Source: Nemania diffusa (taxonomy: Eukaryota; Ascomycota; Sordariomycetes; Xylariales; Xylariaceae). Taken from it: DNA of 64,000 nt. The notes beneath the pieces are model-generated. The model saw only the letters and a program-made list of their open reading frames with translations, had not been told where the DNA came from and made no database searches. Location of the stretch: contig JBBPUQ010000004.1 in the NCBI GenBank assembly GCA_038501195.1, positions 4,850,001 through 4,914,000 of the forward strand, given 5' to 3'. The position numbers were made by a program, and so were the translations under genes. The number at the start of each line of letters is the position of its first letter. The first letter of the stretch is position 1. Below, in pieces: positions 46,801 through 57,870 of the stretch.

Positions 46801-49800
46801 TCTCACAGTGTTTGCTCTACCTAGATCTTCTAGATCCCACGGATCTCAACCCGTTGCGCGCGCGCTAACTACAGTAGGTACCGTATAATTAGCATGTACC
46901 TACACGACGCATTCCAATCTACGGTGGTCGAGCAAAGCGGGTAAAATACGCATTTGGGACAAATAGGCGGGCAAATTACAGACCAAGGCGGCAAGGCAAG
47001 CAAGCATCGAAGCAAGCTTCGTATGGAAAAACCCCCTGTCGACAAGGGGGTGCGAGGAGTTTTTACTTGCCTGTTCGAGGGCCGCGCCTGATAGGGGGAT
47101 CTCTGGCAGGTCTGCTCCTCCTCCTTCCTCGGAACGATGTCCCTGGTGATGGGACGAGCCCGTGAGTATGGAAGCACAGTGCTGGCCACGGTGTCGCGCA
47201 TCATGCAACCAATAATACAACCAATCCAGCTGTCCCATGATCCGACGCTGCTTGTGGATGTGACCCATCATCACTGTATTTGCCGTCAAATCATCCAGAT
47301 CTGCTGGGTCACTCGGCACTCGGGCCAGTGCTCGGGTCAGTACTCGGCGGGTGGGTGTGTGTGGGCGTGGTGGGATGGGGGCATAGTCATCTCGTCTCGC
47401 CATCTCGCCGTCTCTTGTCAGTTGTAAGTACGCTATGTACGCAGTAGGCAGTACAGTACTAAGTAACAAACAATCGCACGCTAGACTACAGAATACCTAC
47501 TGCGTATGCGTACATACAATTACAGGGGTAGAAGCATGCATAGGTATCCAACATCTACCTGAATTGAGGTATTCCGTGCTACCTACCTACTTACACGCAT
47601 ACATTGTACGTGTAGCGTATGTAGGTATCACCACCCATGCCTCATTCGGCCCCTCCTTGCTAGTCAGAAATGCAGAAATGCGTCGTCCGCGTCCTAGCTA
47701 GGTATATGTGTCACCGGATGATGCACCATCATTAACAAACGGGAAGAGGGATGTCGGAATGCCATAGGACCTACTGTAAGTGCTCCGTACTGTAGGTACA
47801 CAACATACCATGTATCACAATCAATCAGCATGGTACTTTTCTCTCCCCGAAACCTGGTAGGTAATTATGACACGTCTCGGCTGAATTCTTGCTCGCCACT
47901 TACAACGCGCTCCACAGCACGGGTACACAAGGGGGGAGGGGGAAGGGAGAAACCGCCTACTACAGTGCCCTACTTATACAGGTACAAATATGCCTATGCT
48001 CCTTGCATTTAGCCCTCGAGGCAATGTTTGGTCCCAGCTGACCGGAACCCTTACATCAATTGGCCCATCAGTTGATCACCTAGGTGGGTTGGTATAACGT
48101 CGGTCTCTGCTACTATTGCACATGAATAGGACTTGACCGTGCGTACATGAACGCCAATCGGCAAATTCGTCGTTGAGGCTGTTGTTACTCAAGCGACTGT
48201 ATACATACGAACTGGCTTTGTGATGTATCATATTTTAGCTCGTAAGCCCTCATCCCACAACCCCGAGGCTTCGGCATTAGCAACGATGAAATCTAGGTAA
48301 TCACCAAGTACAGAATTTTTCTTTCTCGGTATACCTACCCAATAATCTTAATTGCCTAACATAAATTAAGGGTTCATAAAATAGGTAACTAATTTCGAAT
48401 ACCTAATCTGCTCTTGAATTTCAACCGTCAAACCCTAACAAGCAGGGGTCTTATTCACCGTCCGGTGGCTCATCGGTTATGATCTGTCAGATCAGAGCCG
48501 CACCACACCGCACAGCTTACCTATTACGTAGCTCTCTGCAGTTTATAGATACCTCTATATTTGCGCCGTGCTTTTTTTATCACGAACCTATCCAGACTCA
48601 ATGATGGCGCATGTTAAATGTTGTAACTTTAACTACCTGTTGACAGATAAAACGTGGCTGGGCTTAGTGACTAGGTAGAGGTCTCTGATTGAATACTCGG
48701 TCGGATGAGAACCCATCCGGAACAGCCACGATATCTGCCACGTGTGTTGTTAGCTTCATTTTCTTGCAAGTCCGTCTCAGCCCAATATGTGAGTTTCAAC
48801 AAAAATACCAGATATTAAAGCCTAGTCAGATTGGGTACGATATATCACACGAAAGAGTTTGCCGAGAAGGGTCTTTGCCTGTGTCTTATTAACGTGGATG
48901 GGCGAGAAACTAGCGCTAATGGTTATTTATATCAACTCGATAGCCTACGCGAACATTGCTATGATTATTTTCTAAGGTATATATAAAACCACGTCAGTTT
49001 CTTGTAGCGCCTATCTCAATTAAAAAAAAACTAGTTCTCTAAGTAGACAGAGGTCGTGCCTATGATGACGGTCTCCGTATCTGTCTCCCCGCCACCCCTC
49101 TAATTTTTTCATTCCTATTGAGAAACAGATGAGCGGTATAAGTAGATCATAAGTGACTAGTCACGTACATGTGCCGCCGGCATTCACGTTGAAACACCAT
49201 ATGGCACAACGTGGAAATATGAATCATATACCTGGCGAAGCAACGCTGTAAATGTAGCTAAGCGCTAGGTGAGAATAAAATGAACACTACGATATGCAGA
49301 CGTTATAGTGCAACATCACAAAGCATCAGGCTGAGCGAAAGCGGTGGCGTTGTCGCCCAAATTTTACGGATAATTGTGTTACCCGAGGAAATCTCGATTG
49401 CTATACCTACATCTACATGTACGCAGTATGTACTGTCCCTTCGAGTTTTGAGACGAAGTACATTAGTTCCCAACCACCTTACTAAAATGTGGCGCTTGTC
49501 AATACATACGCTTGTTACAAAATAAGTCCCGTGAGGTGATAATACGCTCAATTCAGGGGCGATCTCGATTTCTTGAGGCAGTTTAATAGCAAAAGGTCAA
49601 TTCCGCCAAGAAAATCAAGCCGCGTTGTACTACACGTCCTCGAATCCTGGGAGCACAAGGAATACAATAAACTCTATCAGCGGTAAAGTCCGCGAAATTG
49701 GGCCGTGGGATACAAGACCACACTGTTGGAAACAGCGCACACTACCTACGAGACAATCGCCCCTTTCATCTGGATTCAAGTACCAATACACTTTCTTGCG

Positions 49801-50997
49801 CGGGAAAAGCCGCGAATAGCTCTCGCACCGTAAAGTAAATTGTATCGACAGAGTATCGCGACATCCCTTACTCGGGTTCGCACCACCGCTCCACGGCCGT
49901 GAGCTATTCCCCGCTGGCACGCCCTTCCAAGGTCTGAACTGCCGGGATTAGCTGGGGAAGCCTAGATGTCTACGATGTTTGACAATCTGAGCAGTTATTA
50001 GCGATGAGTATGCCACAGGGCTTCGTTTATACTCCCCCTTACCTAACTAGATGATCAAATTATCCGAAGGCTTGACGGAAGGATGTAGCGTACGTTCGTT
50101 CACTAGTATCTCGCTCCAACCTCAAGCCGGTTAGAACAGCAAACGTACTGATGTAATTCCCTACTATCTCTAGATGGCGCAGGCCTTTGATGATCAACGT
50201 CATCTGGTGGCGTTTCGGATATCGCTGGAGGCGGATTAAAAGGCTCATAATTACAAGAGAAGAAAAAAAGTGACCGTAACATGGTATATTATAGATAGCC
50301 GACGCAGATCCGTGCATTAATGCTCATCGCCCAGTACAGTACGTGCCTAGATTTCTATAAACACACAATATTATCTCAACAATCAATTTTGTTCCACTGC
50401 CCAACTTCGACGCCTCGATTAGGTTGAATGTCCATAAAACCAGCAAAATCGCTAGTCTATATAGTATCCCATACCTAACGCATCTTAAATTTAGCCGGGC
50501 GAAACTTAAACTAATAAGTAGACTTCTCGATCGTAAGAGCGTTCTTAACTAGCCTTTCTATAAAGGTTTGCCCACTGTTGAGGTCGGGTTCCTTCATGTG
50601 CCTGCATTGTCTGTACCCATCGATAATGTGAGTCCTCTCGTCTTGCCTTAGAATCAGAGAAACGAGAGCTGGCACCTACCGATCAATGAAATGATCTAAA
50701 TCGCATGTGAACTGAAGTGAAAACTCGATGAGCTCTGGGTCGTACTAGAATATCCGCGGATAGCTCATTATCTAATCTGTGTCCGATGGCCTTGTGTCTT
50801 CGTGTCACTTATTGTGATCAGAGCATCTCTTCCTAGTAGTAGTATGCATCGCCAGCTCAACTCAAGTATACAAGATCCAGAGTATCTCTTCCCTTCCGAG
50901 CGTGATAATATGCCGGATTGTCTTAGCGCGTACCATATTTATATCTCCCCCTACTTGTGTTTTCCCTCCCAAGGTGAAGTTGAACATATTCTCCTTC
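43837..50997. other. Seven-kilobase gene-poor region upstream of veA
   Basis: No gene I can support on either strand. Open frames (for example 44188-44544 plus, 46900-47469 minus) lack recognisable domains and several lack an ATG. TACCTA/TAGGTA and GTACAGTAC-type motifs recur (45100-45500, 46240-46330, 47430-47600), including TACCTAGGTA at 46283-46292. An A-run lies near 46387. The region next to veA should contain its promoter; long leaders are known for veA genes. A non-coding RNA or an unusual gene cannot be excluded. Confidence 0.5.
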
Positions 50998-53296
50998 TTA
51001 ATGGTAGCTGTCTTTTGGCTCACGACCAAACGAAAACCTCTTACGAATCCGTGCCATTGAAGAATCCGAGCTTGTAGACGACTTGGTGGCGTGAGTTCTC
51101 ACAGAGTTTTCGCTCATCCGCCGATTTTCGGCCGGGTGAAGGGCTTCTCTCAGAGCCTTGTAGGGGCCCTTTGCCCAATCCTCGGCGCTTTTCCCGTTCC
51201 CGCGCGCACCCTTTAAAGTAATATTCGCACCTTTGGAGACGAGCTCTGCGACGACGGCGATGTGCATGTGCTCTGCTGCAGCTGCTACTGGCGTTTGATC
51301 GTTGCGTCCGGGCGAATTGATATCCGTCTTATAATCGGGATGTAGTAGGAGCTCGACGACTTCCAGGTCGCCATGTAATGCGGCAGTGTGGAGGGGCGTG
51401 TTGTCAAGATTGTCTCTTTGGTTGCTATCAGCGCCTCGCCTGAGAAGGTTATCGATTATGCGCCGTCGGTAGGCTTGCATCTTTCGACCGCCCTCTGATG
51501 ATCTCATGTTGACTGCGAGCTGTAAAGGTGTCTGGTTTTTGGCCGATGGAATGTTAGGATCCGCGTTATTGTCGAGGAGAAACTCCCCCATCTTGTCGTT
51601 GCTTTTCTCGCAGGCGAGCCATAGAGCGGTTTTGCCAGTTGCCTCTTTAGAATTTATCAGGTCTGGCTTACGATCGAGGATCAACCTAGCAATGGCGATA
51701 TCGTGGCCGTTGCGAGTGCTCGTTTGGCATTTATGCAAGACTGTTTGTTTCGAGCTGTCCACCTCGCTAAGACTCGCGTTGCGATTGAGTAGTAGTTCGA
51801 AGATGTCGGCGTGCCCCTGTTCAGCCGCGATTAACAAGGGGGTAGACCCGTTGCTATCTAATGTGTCAATCTGCTTCACCTCGACCAACATTTCTCTCAA
51901 GACTTCAATTTGCCCAGCTCGAACTGCTGAATGGATCGCAGTAGTTCCTTCGATAATACTGTCAAACCTAAAGTCCAGAGATTCCACGTTGAAAGTCGGG
52001 TTGGTCTGAGCTCTACACCAAGCCATAGCTTTACATTCCGGGTCGTCCATATCCCCCCAGTTGATATGGTGATCGAGTCCCGCCTCTGAATCATCCAGGA
52101 GCACTCTCTCCACGTGTCTTTTCAGGCTTCGAGCTTCGGCTGGTTCCTTAAGTGTTTCTAGTGTCCTAACTAAACACTTCACAGATCTTAGGTAAAGCTC
52201 GTAAGGGCGCGGACTTAGCTCTCCTAGTAGAGTCGCTGCTTTACTTAGAAAACCTTTGGCACGTTCAAGTTGTGTGGTATCGTTGATATGCTCAAGCTTA
52301 CCGCCGGCCATATATAGTTCGCCAATTTTCAACATTATCCGTCCGTTCACCTCATTCGTCAGTAGCGCTTCCTTAGTCTCGACGATATTCTCGAGCAATG
52401 TGGCAGCCTCGAAGTGTCGTCGAAAAGTAAAGCATTGAATTAGGTAGTCTGCCTGCTTTTCTACTAGTAAGGCTTCTTCTTGGGCATCTTCGGTAGTGAT
52501 AGGCTTGTGTTGTTTTAGCCTATGATGAATGTCGATAATGTTTCCTTGTTCGGTAGCAGCTTCAAGAAATCGCCGTTCTGATTTGAGCTCCTCAACCCTG
52601 CTTTCATACCATTGAAGTTCATTCTTTTTTGCCTCATCTAATATTGACCAGAAGGGCTTGGCTTCAGTAGGAGCACTTGTTACCTTGTCAGGGACACCGC
52701 GAAGTATTGCATCGACCTTAAATGTGATGCTCTTCAAATCATCATCAGGTTGATATGGTGGTGCGGGTACTTCTTCTTCGCGACTTAAGACAGACATCCG
52801 CCTCCTAAATCAAGAGTGATTAGTTTCGGCATAGTGATAGCTCGGGACTTGTGTAGTAGGCTTACAAGGTTAACCCTCCAATCATGGCCTGCAATAACGA
52901 GGTCCATTGTTGAAGAGCAGACACATGCTCTTTGATGGCACGATCTTCCATAAGCTTTTTTAAAACAGCCTCCAACTTCGGTACTACGCCATTGTCTGGG
53001 GGCTGCGGTAACTTCCCCAGGATCTTCGCAACCTGGGACTTAGAACCTTGAACTATGTCATGAATTATGTTGATAGGTAAATCATCGATATTTTTCATAT
53101 TCGGGTCTCTAGCAATTGTTTCGACCCAATTTAGGACTTCGTGTAGCGTGTCAATGCGAGTCTTCATTTCTGTGAGCCATTCGTGAATTTCCCTGACATC
53201 ATCGTTGAGATGCTTTATGAATTTGGCTAGCCGATAGCTGCAGTCCACGATGCTCACCCCGGATGCTACTATCTGGAGTACATCGGCCCAAGGCAT
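50998..53296 (-). CDS. STAND-like protein: fungal N-terminal domain plus ankyrin repeats, no NTPase
   Basis: Two exons, 53296-52866 and 52804-50998, 745 residues. The 61-bp intron (GTAAGC, ACTAAT, TTTAG) is phase 2; the join reads MIGGLTL then RRMSVLSREEE. Residues 1-143 are the helical N-terminal domain common on fungal STAND/NLR-type receptors (MPWADVLQIVASGVSIVDCS, RLAKFIKHLNDDV, EMKTRIDTLHEVLNWVE). Residues about 147-420 are alpha-helical, TPR-like (AQEEALLVEKQADYL, HFEAATLLENIVETKEALL). About 425-690 are six or so ankyrin repeats (TPLLIAAEQGHADIFELLL, TPLHTAALHGDLEVVELLL). No P-loop or Walker B motif is visible, so no NACHT or NB-ARC module. A basic tail ends RKRFSFGREP. Likely signalling or non-self recognition; inferred. 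Confidence 0.8.
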
Positions 53297-54158
53297 GACG
53301 GACGCGTGCTAGCCGTAATCCAGCACAATGGAAATCGATCCATTCGTTCTTGAATATCCGGCTAGTTTTTCGTTAGATGGCGGAAGAGAATAAAGACGTA
53401 ACTTTGCGTAACTTTGATTGTAAAGAGATGCGGGGAACAACTGGGCTGGCTGCCTCAAATACGACAGGCATTGGTACGGCTTGGCTTGCATAGAGGCGTG
53501 CTGTTCAGCCGTTCGCAATGTTTTGCACTAGTTGTCAGGTTTGATCCTTTTGGGTGAGGGATTGAGCGATCCTCCCGCGGGTGCTGCGTATACTTTTCAG
53601 GGATAAGCATCAGCTTGAGGAGGAAGAGGTGTCATGTTGCAAACAATAACTCTTTTGTCAGACAGACACGCGCGTGACATGGATACGTCCTATATAGGTA
53701 ATTCTTCAATTCTGTACTATGGCAAAAGACCTACAGTAAGTAGTAAGGCGTCCAGTACGCGTAATGCTGATATGTGAGCATGCCATGCCTTGCCATAAGC
53801 AGGCGCAGTGCCGCCGGCATTGATCATCCCTCACCGAAACTTTGGATCATTGGCCTAGATGGCGGCCGCTTGCATCTATTGGATTTCTTGGTGGTAATAT
53901 GATGTAACTGCGCCTACAACTTCGCCCAGTCGCCTTGTGCCCTGATCGTAGCCGACAGTAGTGAGATCGATGCCTAGTCTGGGCATGGCAACTCGAGGAG
54001 TGTTTCAATACACCGGAGATATTCCTAGCAGGCAAAGTAGATTTCGCCACTCGTTCCTAGCCTTCCAAAAATACTGTTTTTCTATGAAGCACAACCCTCG
54101 AGTATATCCACGGAGCTGTAGTTCTTTTGGCTAGCTTCTAATATCAGAATTCGATGTC
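53297..54158. promoter_or_regulatory. Divergent promoter region, STAND-like gene and transporter
   Basis: About 860 bp between two divergent ATGs. No recognisable coding sequence; promoters of both genes must be here. No factor site assigned. Confidence 0.45.
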
Positions 54159-56859
54159 ATGGATCGGTATCACGACACAGAGATGAACGAACTGGACAGG
54201 GGTAGCAAGGTACTCTGTGACGGTGGCCAAACAAACCGTACCACAGCACCCCAATGGTCTTCCGACGTCATAGGTGAGAGGGTACAATCATATAGGATAT
54301 AGAGTTAATGGTCTGACACAATGTAATAGCAAACTACAACGACCTAACACTTCGTCGCGATGCCACACGATTTGCCATTCATCATCTAGGCATGGACGAG
54401 ACGAGCGAGGATTTCCACAATTTTATTCGAGCCGCCTTTGTGGCGAGAGACATCGACATCTACTATGAGGTATCTCGGGGTATTCGTTCGTACGCACCTG
54501 GGGAGTTAGACGTCGACTTAAATGAAGACGAAAGGGTGGCACTTTGTAACGAGAAAGACAAGCTGTTCAGCGAACGTGGTATCACGATGGTCACTCTGGC
54601 CGTATCCCTGGCCGCCATTCTACAAGGCCATGTACAATCGTCCATCAATGGCTCATCACTCTATCCAGATCAACTTGGCATAGATAATACTGGCATGAAT
54701 GAGCCTAATTGGATTCTTGGGGGGGTTAACGCCGCGCCCTTCCTCACTGCGGCAGTCCTCGGTTGTTGGTTGGCACTTCCTATCAATGATCATCTTGGTC
54801 GACGTGGAGGCATGATCGTGTCGGCAGTCTTAATATTCTTTACATCTTTACTCGCTGGTCTGACGGTTTTTATCCCAAAGGAAGATCGGTGGAAAGTGCT
54901 TCTCGGTGCGAGGATCCTTAACGGTATAGGTAAGTCTAGGCTCTGGAGAGTGCTCTTCGTTGTTGATACCTATAACGACTTGGATCGCTGACAGGTGGCT
55001 ACCTTGAACTAGGTATGGGTATTAAGGCTGTTAGCACACCTATCCTGGCAAGTGAGACGGCCATACGTTTCTGGAGAGGCTCTTTTGTGCTGGCGTGGCA
55101 ACTCTGGTGCGCTCATACATATCACCAAGACAGATCTCCAACCTTTCCGAATGCTAACTCTAAATAGGGTCTCGTTCGGCATTATGATTGGGTTCGTCTT
55201 CAATTTGATCTTCGCCGCCGTAGTTTATAGAGTCTATGGCGAGGAAGACCGTGAACTGACTGTCGCTCTTATACTTGGAGCTCCCCTTATCTTCGCCGTG
55301 GCCATGCTGGTGGCCGTGTTGAGATGTACAGAGAGCCCCCGATACTATATGCGCGGTGGCCAAGAGAGCCAGAAGTATGAACCGAAGAAAGCGTATGAAA
55401 TGCTTCAGAAATTGAGAAGTTGCAAGGTGAGTGCGTTACACCGGTATGGCTATTGTCTTGCGAGGCATCTAAGCCGAGTCCTTGCCTAACCTTGCTTATT
55501 TAGCTCCTTGCTATGAAGGACATGTATCTTCTGCACAAAACAATTGAGCAGGAGATTCGAGAAATCGGCCTCGATCGCCGTGAGAGAAGCGTGCTGGCTA
55601 AGTTCGGCCAACTATTCACGAAGAGACGACTTCGTAACGCCCTTATCAGCGCCTCGGTCGTGAATCTTGCCCAGCAACTCTGCGGTAGTAAGTCCGCAAT
55701 CCACTGCTGTCGCCTACAATGGCCAAAAACTGACATCAAATGAAGTTAACGTCGCGGCATTTTATTCGGGGAGTTTCTTTCTTTCCATATTTAAGGATAA
55801 CGACACCTTTGAACGTATCAGGTCAGCTATGGTATTTAGTCTAGGATTTGGTAGGCATATAATTTGGCTTTAAATCATTACCTTGAGACTGACATAAACA
55901 CCTTTTCAGGGGCAGTCAACTTCTTTTTTGGTCTCCCAGCTATTAAGACTATCGACACGTTGGGTAGACGCAAGTGGCTGACGTGGACACTCCCAATTAT
56001 GTCCTTTTTTATGTTCGCTGGTGCAATTTCCCTCCCAATACCATGGAATGTGGACAAGACAGACCACAATACTATCCGCATAGTGGCGTTGTGGCTATAT
56101 TTGCATGCAGCCGCCTATTCACCTGGTCTCGGTGAGCCGTTCCCCTTTCCCCCTTTCACTATGAAGTCTAACCATACGCAGGGCCAATACCGTTCACTTT
56201 GGCTTCGGAAAGGTGGGTCACAGAATCGAAACCCCTTCGGTAGTGATACTATACTAACAATATGTCGACAGTTTTCCACTTTCTCACCGTGAAATTGTAA
56301 GTTTGCTACTTCACCGAGAAGAGATATTGAACAAGAAAAGCTGATATTTTGAAGGGTTGCGCCTTTGCCATTGCAGTTAATCTTGGTTTTGCTGGACTTC
56401 TTACCATAGCTTTCCCCACGTAAGTTCTATCCACACCTGACTATTAGCCATATGGTTGGTGTCATGTCATCCCTGTGGCTGACGCGACGTAGCATTAATT
56501 ATAACCTCCACCCATCCGGCTCTTTGGGCCTGTTCTCAGGTCTCACCTTCCTGGCCTTCATCCTCGTCTATCTCCTAGTTGAGGAGACGAAGGAGCTCTC
56601 GCTCGAGCACCTCAGCTACGTGTTGAATGGGTCCAAGCGTAAGTTCATGCGGTACCAAGTCGCCCGGCTGGGCTGGTTTGTGAGGCGATATGGTATGGGG
56701 AATAGGGAGGAAGAGGTCCCTGAATTAGATAACTATGTTGAGGTTGAGGGGAATGGCCCTATACATAGGGGACCCCAATCCGAAAGCCATAGCCTTAGTA
56801 GTCGCTCGAACGGGGGGAGAAGAGGTTCAAGCACCCGGTCTCCTTCGCCGCGCTCATAG
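54159..56859 (+). CDS. MFS sugar/polyol transporter (inositol-transporter-like), 11 exons
   Basis: Exons: 54159-54273, 54330-54929, 55013-55106, 55168-55426, 55504-55687, 55746-55850, 55910-56131, 56182-56212, 56272-56296, 56355-56419, 56493-56859. They total 2067 bp and encode 688 residues, with all phases consistent. Joins recover family text: NGIG then MGIKAVSTPILASE, QLW then VSFGIMIGF, QQLCG then INVAAFYSGSFF, SPGLG then PIPFTLASE, SFPLSHREI. Twelve membrane segments are expected. Sugar-porter motifs seen are HLGRRGG (loop 2-3), ESPRYYM, DTLGRR (loop 8-9) and VEETKELSLEHL after the last helix. A long hydrophilic N-terminus (about 120 residues) and Ser/Arg-rich tail are cytosolic. Family role: proton-coupled uptake of sugars, inositol or similar; substrate unknown. 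Exons of 31 and 25 bp are unusually small. Confidence 0.88.
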
Positions 56860-57225
56860 CTGAGGGACACATTGGCGTGAGTTTCCTACCTATTCGCTGA
56901 ATACGAAAATTTGATAATAGCTAGTAGGTTGATTTGGTCTAGTTGCTTGTATCACCGTCATTTATCACTCAGCTTTTAGCGAAATATTCTGCCAGCATTT
57001 TCGATGATTCCGTTACATATATATGCTCTCGTCAAAAAACTTGATTTTTAATCCCAGTGTAAGTAACTTGTTCTGCATAGAAATAAAGGGATGCGAGGTC
57101 ATAGCCCTCATGAGATATGTCAACAGTTATTCATGAATCCCAGGGTGCCCGCATCCCGAGCGCGACAGCTAGTCCTTGGCTTGTACCTGCATGGAGCTCC
57201 CGGCCGCAAGTCGAGCTAAAGGTGT
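56860..57225. other. Convergent spacer
   Basis: Short space between the 3' ends of the transporter and the small membrane-protein gene; nothing recognised. Confidence 0.5.
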
Positions 57226-57870
57226 CTAGGGGCGATCTAGTAAATAAGCGACGCTAGCGGGCCGCTCGATATCCTCCGAGTCTAGCCAACTCGGCAGGGT
57301 GGCACCCGAGTTATTCCACTGGTCCTTGTGCCTCGCCCGCGAGCCCGGAACGACATTGCGCGCATATACCACCGGAGCGGCACCCCTACCGTGGCCATGG
57401 TACGGCCCCGAGTATATCTCCGACTGCGGGGCCTGCATCGACAGCGACAGCGGCTCCCGCTCGGGCTCTAGGATGTCGAATTGCGGCATCGGTAGTCCAC
57501 GGTCGGCCCCGCAGAACCATGCCTCCTCGTCCTTGCGCACCCGCCTCCTGACGACACCCTTCTCGCCGTTACCTCGGCCCCAGTCTAGGATTTGTCGCCA
57601 GCAGTGTGCGAACACGCAGATAGCTGTCGTCCCTATAACCACGGCCACCACGGCCACCCCGGCTGCTGTTGCGAAGTCTTTAGGGAAGTTTGCAGGCTTT
57701 CTATGCGATGATCCGGTAGTAGCTTTGTGTTTGTGAGGCACTAGAGCGTGCGCGGGTAGGATGTGCGCATACGAGGGGTATATGAAGAAGGATACTAGAC
57801 TGATGAGTAGCAGACAATCAAATCTTCGAAGACTCCATATCTGCCTTCGTGTTAATTGTGATGCTGACAT
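57226..57870 (-). CDS. Small predicted membrane protein, function unknown
   Basis: Single exon, 214 residues from the ATG at 57868-57870 (MSASQLTRRQIW); the upstream TTG extension is ignored. A basic N-terminus precedes a hydrophobic stretch (about 18-36, DCLLLISLVSFFIYPSYAH) that may be a signal peptide or anchor. A second membrane helix is near 67-90 (ATAAGVAVVAVVIGTTAICV). The remainder is a cytosolic or lumenal tail with a basic patch (KGVVRRRVRKDEEAWFCG) and a Pro/Gly-rich C-terminus. I do not recognise the family. The two hydrophobic segments and ordinary codon composition favour a real gene over chance. Convergent with the transporter. Confidence 0.6.
   Translation of the reverse strand: MSASQLTRRQIWSLRRFDCLLLISLVSFFIYPSYAHILPAHALVPHKHKATTGSSHRKPANFPKDFATAAGVAVVAVVIGTTAICVFAHCWRQILDWGRGNGEKGVVRRRVRKDEEAWFCGADRGLPMPQFDILEPEREPLSLSMQAPQSEIYSGPYHGHGRGAAPVVYARNVVPGSRARHKDQWNNSGATLPSWLDSEDIERPASVAYLLDRP

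Noticed and set aside
46900..47469. 189-codon minus-strand frame in the veA upstream region
   Set aside because: Opens with TTG, composition resembles spacer DNA and no motif is recognisable.
52862..53296. Separate 144-residue gene upstream of the ankyrin gene
   Set aside because: Its stop codon lies inside a GTAAGC donor; splicing over 61 bp joins it in frame to the ankyrin exon.
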